DNA from: Caballeronia glebae
GTDB lineage: Bacteria; Pseudomonadota; Gammaproteobacteria; Burkholderiales; Burkholderiaceae
Reading direction: 5' to 3'
Assembly (NCBI RefSeq): GCF_001545035.1
Contig: NZ_FCOJ02000074.1
Location: forward strand, 1 to 32,151
Length of the DNA: 32,151 bases
Shown: positions 15,067-23,882 of the stretch, piece by piece
Position numbering within the stretch: the first letter of the stretch is position 1
How the letters are laid out: each line of letters opens with the position of its first letter
Program-made: the position numbers and the translations under genes
Notes under the pieces: generated by a model
What the model was told of the DNA's origin: nothing
Databases searched by the model: none
The model's input: the letters and a program-made list of their open reading frames with translations, nothing else

Positions 15067-15094
15067 CGGATTGTTGCACTGGTAGGACAATCCG
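15067..15094. repeat. Perfect 8-bp inverted repeat between azoR and the M61 peptidase
   Basis: CGGATTGT (15067-15074) is complementary to ACAATCCG (15087-15094) with a 12-base spacer. It lies 17 bases after the M61 stop codon and 98 bases before the azoR start. No T run follows on the minus strand, so it is a weak terminator candidate; an operator for azoR is the alternative. Confidence 0.4.
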
Positions 15095-15110
15095 CCGCGC
15101 CAACCCGAAA

Positions 15111-16931
15111 TCAGCCTTTCAGCCAGCGCTCGCGCCATTGTTTCGACGGGCCGCGTCCGTCGATGGCCGTCAGCACGTAGCGCGCGACTTCCGGTCCGTC
15201 GAGTTTGACTTCGGTGCGGCGCAGCTCGTCGCGGCGGAATGCGTGCACTTCCACTTTCGCGCCCGGCAGATAACGCGACAGCAGCGCATCGATATTCGAG
15301 CCGGTGACGCGCAGGCCGTCGATTGCGACGAGCACATCGCCCGCTGACAATCCCGCCTTCTGCGCCGCGCTGCCTTCGTGGATAACCGCGAGCGCGCAGT
15401 CCGCGCCGCCGCGCACGCGCACGCCGAGCGAAGGCTTGAGCGCCGCGCCGTTGCCCGGCAAATCGGGCGCGAGCGCAATGCCGAACGGCTCGAACAGCGC
15501 ATCGAGCGGCAAATCGCGCGTGCCGCGCACGCCGTCGCGAAAGAGCGAGCGCAGGTTTGCGCCAGTTGCTTCGGCGAAGAGCGCCTCGACGTCGTCCTCC
15601 GGAATGCCGCGCGGCCGGCCGTTGTAGAACTCGCGGCCGTAGCGCTGCCACAGGAGGCGCATCACGTCGTCGAGCGATTTTCGGTTGTCGGTCTGCGCGC
15701 GAATCGACAGATCGAACGCCAGCGCCACGAGCGAGCCTTTCTGGTAATAGCTGACGATCGCGTTCGGCGCGTTCTCGTCGGCGCGGTAGTACTTCACCCA
15801 GGCGTCGAACGAACTCTGCGCGACGGATTGCTTCTGCCGCCCCGTGCCGCGCAGCACGCCGCCGATCGTCTTGCCGAGCAGACTGAAATAATCGGCCGTC
15901 GAAATGAGGCCGCTGCGCACGAGCATCAGATCGTCGTAGTACGACGTGAAGCCTTCGAACAGCCACAGCAGCGTGGTGTAATTCTCCTGCGACAGATCGT
16001 AGGGCGCGAACGCCGCCGGCTTGATGCGCTTCACGTTCCACGTATGGAAGTACTCGTGACTGCACAAACCGAGATAAGTGCGGTAGCCCTCGGTCGTTTC
16101 CGGCCGGCCCTGCACCGGAAGATCCGTGCGATTGCAGATCAGCGCCGTCGATGCGCGATGCTCCAGCCCGCCGTAACCATCGCTCACGGCGACGGTCATG
16201 AACACGTAGCGATCCATCGGCGCTTTCTTCGTGCGCGGCTCGAAGAGCGCGATCTGCGCTTCGCAGACGCGCTTCAGATCCGTGGCGAGCCGGTTCATGT
16301 CGAGATTGACGACGCGTCCCGAGATCACGATGTCGTGCTTCACGCCGTGCGCGCTGAAGCTGCCGAGCGCGAATTCGCCGAGCGCGACGGGATGATCGAC
16401 GAGTTCGTCGTAATTCGCCGCTTGATAGGCGCCGAAGCCGTAGCGCTTCGTGCCGCGCGCCTCGGCAAGCGCCGTCGCGACGCGCCAGTTGCGATACGCG
16501 GCGCCCTGCGGAAGTTCGATATCGACGATGCACGGCGCGCTCGTCTGCCCTTCCACGGCGAGGAACGTGCTCGTGCCGTTGAAGAAGCCGACGGTGTCAT
16601 CGAGATGCGCGGCGCGCACCGACATATCCCACGCGTAGACCTCGTAGCGCAGCGTGATCGGGCCATCGACCGGCGCGGCCTGCCACGCGTGCTTGTCGAT
16701 CTTTTCGATGGCGATCTTGCGGCCGGCCGCGTTCAATGCCTGCAGCGTCACGATGTTGCGCGCGAACTCGCGGATCATGTAGCTGCCCGGAATCCAGACC
16801 GGCAGCATGAAGCGCTGGCCGGCGGGATCGGGAACGGCCACGGTCAGCGTCACTTCGAAGAGATGCGCGGCGGGATTTTTCGGAACGATGCGGTAGCGGA
16901 CGGGCTGCACCGTTTGCGTGAGCGTAGTCAT
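15111..16931 (-). CDS. M61 family glycyl aminopeptidase with PDZ domain
   Basis: This 606-residue protein is an M61 metallopeptidase. It has an N-terminal beta domain (to about residue 190), a gluzincin core with the zinc motif HEYFH at 292-296 and the third ligand Glu326 in LWLFEGFTSYY, and a C-terminal PDZ domain (about 510-590) with GSAAQKAGLSAGDVLVAIDG. Known M61 enzymes prefer N-terminal glycine and alanine. No signal peptide is visible, so it is probably cytoplasmic. The ATG at 16931 is preceded by AAGGA at a suitable distance; an earlier in-frame ATG at 17012 gives a low-quality extension. It lies downstream of dsbC with a possible terminator between. Confidence 0.88.
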   Translation of the reverse strand: MTTLTQTVQPVRYRIVPKNPAAHLFEVTLTVAVPDPAGQRFMLPVWIPGSYMIREFARNIVTLQALNAAGRKIAIEKIDKHAWQAAPVDGPITLRYEVYAWDMSVRAAHLDDTVGFFNGTSTFLAVEGQTSAPCIVDIELPQGAAYRNWRVATALAEARGTKRYGFGAYQAANYDELVDHPVALGEFALGSFSAHGVKHDIVISGRVVNLDMNRLATDLKRVCEAQIALFEPRTKKAPMDRYVFMTVAVSDGYGGLEHRASTALICNRTDLPVQGRPETTEGYRTYLGLCSHEYFHTWNVKRIKPAAFAPYDLSQENYTTLLWLFEGFTSYYDDLMLVRSGLISTADYFSLLGKTIGGVLRGTGRQKQSVAQSSFDAWVKYYRADENAPNAIVSYYQKGSLVALAFDLSIRAQTDNRKSLDDVMRLLWQRYGREFYNGRPRGIPEDDVEALFAEATGANLRSLFRDGVRGTRDLPLDALFEPFGIALAPDLPGNGAALKPSLGVRVRGGADCALAVIHEGSAAQKAGLSAGDVLVAIDGLRVTGSNIDALLSRYLPGAKVEVHAFRRDELRRTEVKLDGPEVARYVLTAIDGRGPSKQWRERWLKG

Positions 16932-17019
16932 CTCGATGTCCTTGTTCTTGTTCTGGGCGCTTGAGCCGCGCCCGACGCCTTGCCTGTTTTCGCTGCGCTT
17001 TCGCAAAAGCAAGACCGTA

Positions 17020-17046
17020 AAAACACAGAAGGCGCATGACGCGCCT
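17020..17046 (-). terminator. Candidate terminator after dsbC
   Basis: On the minus strand AGGCGC (17046-17041) pairs with GCGCCT (17035-17030) around GTCAT, followed by TCTGTG and five T (17024-17020). The T run is offset from the stem by about six bases, so its strength is uncertain. Confidence 0.5.
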
Positions 17047-17069
17047 CCCTTCCTCGTTTCGAACCGCGC

Positions 17070-17801
17070 TCAGCGCACGGCGGACAGTTCCTTTTCGAGC
17101 CGGTCGGCGGGCACGGCGCCCGGCAGACGCCGGCCATCGGCGAGAAACACGGTCGGCGTGCCGGTGACGTTCATCGAGCGGCCGAGCTTCAGATTCTTGT
17201 CGATGGCGGTCGTATCGCACGATGCCGCCGCGCTCGGCGCCTTATGGTCGAGCATCCAGCCTTCCCACGACGTCGCGCGATCCTGCGCGCACCAGATCGA
17301 CTTCGACTTGGCGGTCGAATCGGGCGACAGCACCGGATACAGGAAGGTGTAGACCGTCACGTTGTCGATCGACTTCAACGTCGTTTCGAGCTGCTTGCAA
17401 TACGGGCAGTTCGGATCGGAGAACACGGCGATCTTGCGGCTGCCGTTACCCTTCACGACCTTCACGGCATTCTCGAATGGCAGTTTCGCGAAGTCGATCT
17501 TGTTGGTCTCCGAGAGCCGCGCCTCGGTCAGGTTCTTGCTGTTGCGCGTATCGACGAGATCGCCGATCAGCACGTAATTGCCGCTCGCGTCGCTATAGAC
17601 GATTTGCGAGCCGAGATTCACTTCGTAGAGACCGGGAATCGGCGTCTTCTCGATGCTCTTGATGGTGGCGTCGCCCATGCGCGATTCGAGCGTCGACTTG
17701 ATCTTGTCGGTGGTCTGGTCGGCCTGCGCCGAACAGCCGAGGCCGAGCGTGACGGCAAGCGCCGCGGCCGTCGCGAGGGCAAATCTGAAGGTGGTTTTCA
17801 T
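17070..17801 (-). CDS. dsbC: DsbC-type disulfide isomerase
   Basis: This 243-residue periplasmic protein rearranges wrong disulfides. It has a signal peptide with a hydrophobic core (FALATAAALAVTLGLG) and probable cleavage after AQA (about residue 27). A dimerisation domain follows (about 28-95), then a thioredoxin fold with the active site CPYC at 132-135 in FSDPNCPYCKQLE and the cis-Pro region TGTPTVFLADG. Two more cysteines in SIWCAQD and AASCDTT match the structural disulfide of E. coli DsbC. The signal region contains LGLGC, but Gly at the -3 position makes lipidation unlikely. AGGAAA precedes the ATG. It follows the UbiH-family gene by 69 bp. Confidence 0.93.
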   Translation of the reverse strand: MKTTFRFALATAAALAVTLGLGCSAQADQTTDKIKSTLESRMGDATIKSIEKTPIPGLYEVNLGSQIVYSDASGNYVLIGDLVDTRNSKNLTEARLSETNKIDFAKLPFENAVKVVKGNGSRKIAVFSDPNCPYCKQLETTLKSIDNVTVYTFLYPVLSPDSTAKSKSIWCAQDRATSWEGWMLDHKAPSAAASCDTTAIDKNLKLGRSMNVTGTPTVFLADGRRLPGAVPADRLEKELSAVR

Positions 17802-17831
17802 GCGGTTTCCTGTGAGTCGCTCTTTAAGCGT

Positions 17832-17848
17832 GGCGCGAGCGTCGCGCC
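17832..17848. repeat. 7-bp palindrome between the UbiH-family gene and dsbC
   Basis: GGCGCGA (17832-17838) pairs with TCGCGCC (17842-17848) around GCG. It lies in the 69-bp gap upstream of dsbC on the minus strand. No T run follows, so it is not a clear terminator. Confidence 0.35.
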
Positions 17849-17870
17849 TTTGGAATGTCGATGGACTGTT

Positions 17871-19043
17871 TCAGCCGAGCGCCGCCGACACCAGCCAGCG
17901 CTTGATGAGCGGTTGCGTGCCGACGAACGCCATGCCGGTGTTGCGAACCGCGCGCGCGAGCGTGCCCGGCACGGCGAAGAGCCGCTGCAAGCTGTCGGTT
18001 GCGAACATGAGCTTCTGGATGTCTTCGCGGCGCGCGCGTTCGTAGCGGCGCAGAAGGATCGGATCGCCGAGATCGCGGAACGACTCCTTGTTCGCGACGA
18101 CATCCGCGAGCGCGGCCACGTCGCGCAGGCCGAGGTTCATGCCCTGCCCCGCGAGCGGATGAATCAGATGCGCGGCGTCGCCGACGAGCGCGACGCGCGG
18201 CGCGATCAGCCGGTCGACGGCCTGCAGCCCGAGCGGAAAGCCCTGCGCGGGCGTCACGCAATCGAGCGTGCCGAGCAGGTTTTGCGTCGCTTGTTCGACT
18301 TGCGCGGCGAGTTGCGCGGGATCGAGCGCGAGGAGTTCGTCGGCGTGTTCGGTACGCGCGGACCACACGAGCGACACGTGATCGCCCGGCAGCGGCAGAA
18401 GCGCGATGATTTCGGTGTCGCGGAACCACTGATACGCCGTTTCGCCGTGCGGCCGCTCAGCCTTGAAATTGGCGACGACGCCCGTTTGCCGATAATCGCG
18501 CCGATTCATCTTCGCGCCCATTTGCGCGCGCACCCACGAATGCGCGCCGTCCGCGCCGACGATCAGATCCGTTTCGAGCATTTCGCCGCTCGCGAGCGCG
18601 ATGTGCGCGGCGTCGGCCTCGACCGTCATGCCCTGCGCGCGCGATTCGAACCACGAGAGGCTCGGCGAGAAACGCAGCGCGGCATCGAGCGATTGCTCGA
18701 TCAGCGACGATTCCACGATCCACGCGAGTTGCGGCACGGATGCCTGAAAAGCCGAAAAGTGCAATTCCGCGTGGGCATCGCCGAACACGCGCATGTCGAA
18801 AACGGGTCCGAGACGCGAGCGATCGAGCGCCTGCCATACACGCAGACGTTCCAGCAGCGCTTGCGAGCTCGACGACAGCGCGTAGATACGCGAATCGAAC
18901 GCGGCGCCCGGCGGCAGTCCGGCGGCGCGCGACGCGACGAGCGCGGTACGCAGCCCGGATTGCGCGAGCGCGAGCGCAGCCGTCTTGCCGACAAGCCCGC
19001 CGCCGACGACGACTGCGTGAAATTTCAGTGAATGCGGAGTCAT
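17871..19043 (-). CDS. UbiH/UbiF-family FAD-dependent hydroxylase
   Basis: This 390-residue flavoprotein monooxygenase belongs to the UbiH/UbiF/VisC/COQ6 family, which hydroxylates the ring of ubiquinone precursors. The FAD dinucleotide fold is VVGGGLVGKTAALALAQSG near the N-terminus, the middle motif is IVGADGAHSWVR, and the C-terminal FAD motif is LVGDAAHLIHPLAGQGMNLGLRD. Which ring carbon is modified (C1, C5 or C6) cannot be told. The ATG at 19043 gives the family start. A perfect TATAAT lies 6 bases upstream of it, with no Shine-Dalgarno motif. The reading frame stays open far upstream across the opposite-strand ychF, which is a compositional artefact. Confidence 0.9.
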   Translation of the reverse strand: MTPHSLKFHAVVVGGGLVGKTAALALAQSGLRTALVASRAAGLPPGAAFDSRIYALSSSSQALLERLRVWQALDRSRLGPVFDMRVFGDAHAELHFSAFQASVPQLAWIVESSLIEQSLDAALRFSPSLSWFESRAQGMTVEADAAHIALASGEMLETDLIVGADGAHSWVRAQMGAKMNRRDYRQTGVVANFKAERPHGETAYQWFRDTEIIALLPLPGDHVSLVWSARTEHADELLALDPAQLAAQVEQATQNLLGTLDCVTPAQGFPLGLQAVDRLIAPRVALVGDAAHLIHPLAGQGMNLGLRDVAALADVVANKESFRDLGDPILLRRYERARREDIQKLMFATDSLQRLFAVPGTLARAVRNTGMAFVGTQPLIKRWLVSAALG

Positions 19044-19049
19044 GCGGGC

Positions 19050-19055
19050 ATTATA
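19050..19055 (-). promoter_or_regulatory. TATAAT box abutting the UbiH-family start codon
   Basis: TATAAT reads on the minus strand at 19055-19050, then GCCCGC, then ATG at 19043. A transcript from this box would begin at or within a base or two of the start codon, giving a leaderless mRNA. No convincing -35 hexamer is visible at 16-18 bp, so the box might be fortuitous. Confidence 0.4.
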
Positions 19056-19126
19056 GCCGTGGGGTTCGAGCGGGTTTGCCGGCAAAAGGCGACGGATGGC
19101 GGCGCTTCGGTGCGACGGCGCGGCGG

Positions 19127-19132
19127 TACAAT
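19127..19132 (+). promoter_or_regulatory. Candidate -10 box for ychF
   Basis: TACAAT (five of six matches) lies 122 bases before the ychF ATG. No clear -35 element precedes it. A start near 19139 would give a 115-base leader that includes both hairpins at 19144-19188. Confidence 0.4.
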
Positions 19133-19143
19133 AGCTGTTTGCC

Positions 19144-19188
19144 CGGCCGCCCGATGCGGCCGCAGCGCGGCGGGCGGCGCTCGCCCGC
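19144..19188 (+). other. Two tandem GC hairpins in the ychF leader
   Basis: CGGCCGC (19144-19150) pairs with GCGGCCG (19156-19162) around CCGAT. GCGGGCG (19170-19176) pairs with CGCCCGC (19182-19188) around GCGCT. Both are perfect 7-bp stems with five-base loops, only seven bases apart. The second is followed by TCTTT and, after a gap, by five T (19202-19206). They could be an attenuator or a leader fold in the ychF mRNA. Confidence 0.5.
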
Positions 19189-19253
19189 TCTTTGCGCACC
19201 ATTTTTGACGAAACTCGCGCGGCCCGCGCCGTCTTACCAGTTCGAAGGATTCC

Positions 19254-20348
19254 ATGAGCCTCCAATGCGGCATCGTCGGCTTGCCCAACGTCGGCAAGTC
19301 CACACTTTTTAATGCGTTGACCAAGGCGGGCATTGCCGCCGAAAACTATCCGTTCTGCACGATCGAGCCGAACGTCGGCGTGGTCGAAGTGCCGGACGCG
19401 CGTCTGACCGCGCTCGCCACAATCGTGAAGCCCGAGCGCATCCTGCCGGCGGTGGTCGAATTCGTCGATATCGCGGGACTCGTCGCCGGCGCGTCGAAAG
19501 GTGAAGGCCTCGGCAACCAGTTCCTCGCGAACATCCGCGAAACGGATGCGATCACGCACGTCGTGCGCTGCTTCGAGGACGAGAACGTGATTCACGTCGC
19601 GGGCAAGATCGATCCGATCTCGGATATCGAAGTCATCAACACGGAACTCGCGCTTGCGGATCTGGCGACGGTCGAGAAGGCGCAGTCGCGTTATACGAAG
19701 GCCGCGAAGTCGGGCAACGACAAGGAAGCGATCAAGCTCGTCGCCGTGCTGGAAAAAGTGCGCGCGCAACTCGATCAGGCGAAGCCGGTGCGCGGCCTTT
19801 CGCTTTCCGAGGACGAACTGCTGCTCATCAAGCCGTTCTGCCTGATCACGGCGAAGCCGACGATGTACGTCGCGAACGTGAAGGACGACGGCTTCGAGAA
19901 CAACCCGCATCTCGACATGGTGCGCAAGCACGCGGAAGCGGAAAACGCGCCGGTGGTCGCGGTGTGCGCGGCGATCGAAGCGGAAATCGCCGATCTCGAC
20001 GATGCCGACAAACAGGAATTCCTCGCCGACATGGGCATGGACGAGCCGGGTCTGAATCGCGTGATCCGCGCGGGGTACAAGCTGCTTGGATTGCAGACGT
20101 ACTTCACGGCGGGCGTGAAGGAAGTGCGCGCGTGGACGATTCATATCGGCGACACGGCGCCTCAGGCGGCCGGCGCGATTCACACGGACTTCGAACGCGG
20201 CTTCATTCGTGCGCAGACGATTTCGTTCGATGACTACATCGCTTATAAGGGCGAGCAAGGCGCGAAGGAAGCCGGGAAGATGCGGGCGGAAGGCAAGGAA
20301 TATGTCGTGCATGACGGGGATGTCATGAACTTCCTGTTCAACGTTTAA
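19254..20348 (+). CDS. ychF: YchF, Obg-family ATPase/GTPase
   Basis: This 364-residue P-loop NTPase is full length for YchF/OLA1. It has the G domain with GLPNVGKSTLFNAL (P-loop), the G3 region VDIAGLVAGASKGEGLGNQF, a coiled-coil insertion (about 130-195) and a C-terminal TGS-like domain ending HDGDVMNFLFNV. Known YchF proteins bind ribosomes and respond to oxidative stress. The G4 motif, which is NxxE in most YchF proteins and gives ATP preference, reads N208-V-K-D211 here. A clear ribosome site GAAGGA precedes the ATG. The gene is followed by a strong terminator. Confidence 0.96.
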   Translation: MSLQCGIVGLPNVGKSTLFNALTKAGIAAENYPFCTIEPNVGVVEVPDARLTALATIVKPERILPAVVEFVDIAGLVAGASKGEGLGNQFLANIRETDAITHVVRCFEDENVIHVAGKIDPISDIEVINTELALADLATVEKAQSRYTKAAKSGNDKEAIKLVAVLEKVRAQLDQAKPVRGLSLSEDELLLIKPFCLITAKPTMYVANVKDDGFENNPHLDMVRKHAEAENAPVVAVCAAIEAEIADLDDADKQEFLADMGMDEPGLNRVIRAGYKLLGLQTYFTAGVKEVRAWTIHIGDTAPQAAGAIHTDFERGFIRAQTISFDDYIAYKGEQGAKEAGKMRAEGKEYVVHDGDVMNFLFNV

Positions 20349-20380
20349 GCGTCAAGAACTGACAAGCTGCTCGCCTCGCG

Positions 20381-20417
20381 AAGCGGAGTGCCCGATAAAA
20401 AGGGACTCCGCTTTTTT
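20381..20417 (+). terminator. Terminator after ychF
   Basis: AAGCGGAGT (20381-20389) pairs with ACTCCGCTT (20405-20413), a 9-bp stem with a 15-base loop, followed by a T run to 20417. Confidence 0.9.
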
Positions 20418-20456
20418 CTTGCGCGATCGATAAAAACAACGAGAGAGAACAAGAAA

Positions 20457-20777
20457 ATGCAGAGACACGCGTCAATGAGCGTGCTGCGCGTGGTCGCGGT
20501 TTTCGCGCTTGTCGCGACGAGCGTCGCATGGATACCCGACGCCTTCGCTTATCGCGGATATCAACATCAGTACCAACCGCAACCAGACGAATCCGACCTC
20601 GACAACCACAGCCATTACATCAACCGCGACGGCAACATTGTCCACTCGCCCGCGCATGCGCAGTCGGGCGCTGCCCCCGCTGGCGCGACGGCCCGATGTC
20701 GCGACGGCTCCTATAGCTTCAGCCAGCATCACAGCGGCACATGCTCACGGCACGGCGGCGTCGCGAGCTGGCAGTGA
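20457..20777 (+). CDS. Secreted DUF3761-type small protein
   Basis: This 106-residue ORF has a signal peptide with a hydrophobic core (VLRVVAVFALVATSVAW) and a likely cleavage after AFA at residue 31, leaving a mature protein rich in His, Gln and Ser. The C-terminal half, from HYINRDGNIVHSPAHA to GATARCRDGSYSFSQHHSG and TCSRHGGVASW, matches the DUF3761 pattern with two cysteines that could form a disulfide. Function is unknown in the family. The ATG at 20457 follows GAGAGAGAACAAG, which serves as a ribosome site. It is a single gene between the ychF terminator and ettA. Confidence 0.8.
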   Translation: MQRHASMSVLRVVAVFALVATSVAWIPDAFAYRGYQHQYQPQPDESDLDNHSHYINRDGNIVHSPAHAQSGAAPAGATARCRDGSYSFSQHHSGTCSRHGGVASWQ

Positions 20778-20794
20778 CGGATCGCACCACGAAG

Positions 20795-20840
20795 TACAAT
20801 GCCATTTGATTCCGCCCGCGCGAGACGCGGCGGCGGGAAT
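20795..20840 (+). promoter_or_regulatory. Candidate -10 box and leader hairpin for ettA
   Basis: TACAAT (20795-20800) is followed by a bulged hairpin: ATTCC (20809-20813) with GGAAT (20836-20840), and CGCG (20817-20820) with CGCG (20826-20829) around CGAGA. No good -35 is visible. The leader runs about 115 bases to the ettA ATG. Confidence 0.3.
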
Positions 20841-20922
20841 GCGCGAATCCGCGCCACCGGACATCCTCGCGCGCGCCGACTCAGGCGCGCCGCGTTCATA
20901 CCCTCAATCAAACACGGACAAC

Positions 20923-22590
<1,668 letters not shown>

Positions 22591-22654
22591 GCGGCCAAAC
22601 GTCAGATGATATACAGCGCGCGCCAATGCGGGCACGCGCACCGACGTCGAGCAC

Positions 22655-22694
22655 AAAAGTGGCGACTGTGTACGGCGCAGTCGCCACTTTTTTT
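22655..22694 (+). terminator. Terminator after ettA
   Basis: AAAAGTGGCGACTG (22655-22668) pairs perfectly with CAGTCGCCACTTTT (22678-22691), a 14-bp stem with a nine-base loop, and the T run continues to 22694. It is the strongest terminator in the window. It lies between ettA and the next gene, which therefore needs its own promoter. Confidence 0.95.
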
Positions 22695-22730
22695 CGAGCG
22701 GCGTTTTTCGGCGAGCCGACACGGAGACAC

Positions 22731-23864
22731 ATGCAGATGGCGGGATCGAGCGCGCGGCGGGGAGCGCTTTGGGCAATCGGAATCGTCGTGACGCTCGTCG
22801 TCGTGGCGATCGGCGGGTGGTTTTTCGTCGTGCATCAGATGAAAGAGCGGATCATCGAGACGCTCGGCCCGAACGGTTCGGTGGAAGAGATCGACGTCGG
22901 CTTCGGCCACGTGACGCTTTCGCGCGTGCGTCTGCGCGGTCCGAAAGACTGGCCCGCGAGCGACGCGATGCGCGCAGAACGCATCGTGCTCGATGTCGAC
23001 ATGCATTCGCTCATCTCGAAGCCGATTCATCTGCGCAGCGTGAGTGTCGACAACTACTATCTGTCGATCGTGCGCTCAGCCGACGGCCGCGTGCGCATTC
23101 TGCCCGGCCTGAAGGAAACCGCGCGCGAAGCCGATGCCACGCCCGACAGCAAGGAGCGTCAGGCGCGCGCGCAGGAGGAAAAGCTCATCGATCGCGTGTC
23201 GTTCGAGCGCGGCTCGATGGAGTTTTTCGACGGCTCCGTGCAGGACCCGCCGTATCGCGTGCTGATCGGCGATGCGCGCGCCTCCGTCGATCATATTCAT
23301 CTGCCCGCGCTCACCGACCGCATCGAACTCTCGATGGCCGGCTCCATCAAGGGCCCGTCGCACACGGGCAATGTCACGTGGGGCGGCTGGATGATCGTCG
23401 CGAATAAGGATTCGCAGACGCGCGCGACGCTGCGCAACGTCGATGTCGCGACGCTGGACCCGTATCTGCTGAAGAAAGCCGGCGCGAAGGCGGCGGTGAC
23501 GGGCGGCACCATCGACATGACGATCGACGCGACCGTGAAGGATTACCGCATCCACGCGCCCGGCACGTTGACGCTGAATCATCTGCAGATCAGCGATAAC
23601 GGCAACGCGCTCGACACCTTTCTCTCGATTCCGACGAAGGCCGCGATCGCCGCGCTCAAAGACCGCAAGGAGCAGATCAAGCTCGACTTCGTGCTCGACG
23701 GCGATCTGCGTGATCCGAAGTTTTCGCTCAGCGAGAGTCTCTCGAAGAAGCTCGCGGCGGGCTTTGCGAAGGCGCTCGGCGTGAGCGCGGAAGGCGTCGC
23801 GCGCGGGGCGGGCGATACGGTGCGGGGAATCGGCAACGCGCTGAAGAGCCTGTTGGGGCAGTAG
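22731..23864 (+). CDS. DUF748/AsmA-like membrane-anchored protein
   Basis: This 377-residue protein has one N-terminal transmembrane helix (about residues 12-34, ALWAIGIVVTLVVVAIGGWFF) and a large periplasmic part. Repeating beta segments such as IDVGFGHVTLSRVRLRGPKDWP, LRSVSVDNYYLSIVRSADGR and FERGSMEFFDGSV resemble the DUF748/AsmA group of envelope proteins, some of which act in lipid transport between membranes. The C-terminus has two helix-like stretches rich in Lys and Ala (LSKKLAAGFAKALGVSAEGVA). The ATG at 22731 is chosen because ACGGAGACAC precedes it; the second ATG at 22737 is also possible. Function is inferred from fold only. It ends 18 bp before the convergent HAD gene. Confidence 0.75.
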   Translation: MQMAGSSARRGALWAIGIVVTLVVVAIGGWFFVVHQMKERIIETLGPNGSVEEIDVGFGHVTLSRVRLRGPKDWPASDAMRAERIVLDVDMHSLISKPIHLRSVSVDNYYLSIVRSADGRVRILPGLKETAREADATPDSKERQARAQEEKLIDRVSFERGSMEFFDGSVQDPPYRVLIGDARASVDHIHLPALTDRIELSMAGSIKGPSHTGNVTWGGWMIVANKDSQTRATLRNVDVATLDPYLLKKAGAKAAVTGGTIDMTIDATVKDYRIHAPGTLTLNHLQISDNGNALDTFLSIPTKAAIAALKDRKEQIKLDFVLDGDLRDPKFSLSESLSKKLAAGFAKALGVSAEGVARGAGDTVRGIGNALKSLLGQ

Positions 23865-23882
23865 CGCGTTGCCTGCGCGCTC

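Noticed and set aside
15378..16964. A 528-codon plus-strand frame opposite the M61 peptidase gene
   Set aside because: It is rich in Arg, Glu and His and is the mirror of M61 codon bias. No ribosome site or motif is visible.
17730..17801. DsbC as a lipoprotein because of LGLGC in its signal region
   Set aside because: Gly at -3 is atypical for a lipobox, and AQA a few residues later is a good signal peptidase I site.
17871..20312. A continuous 813-codon minus-strand frame joining the UbiH-family gene to sequence antisense to ychF
   Set aside because: The first 423 codons are Arg/His/Asp-rich antisense of ychF with no family similarity. The hydroxylase has a clear FAD-fold start at 19043.
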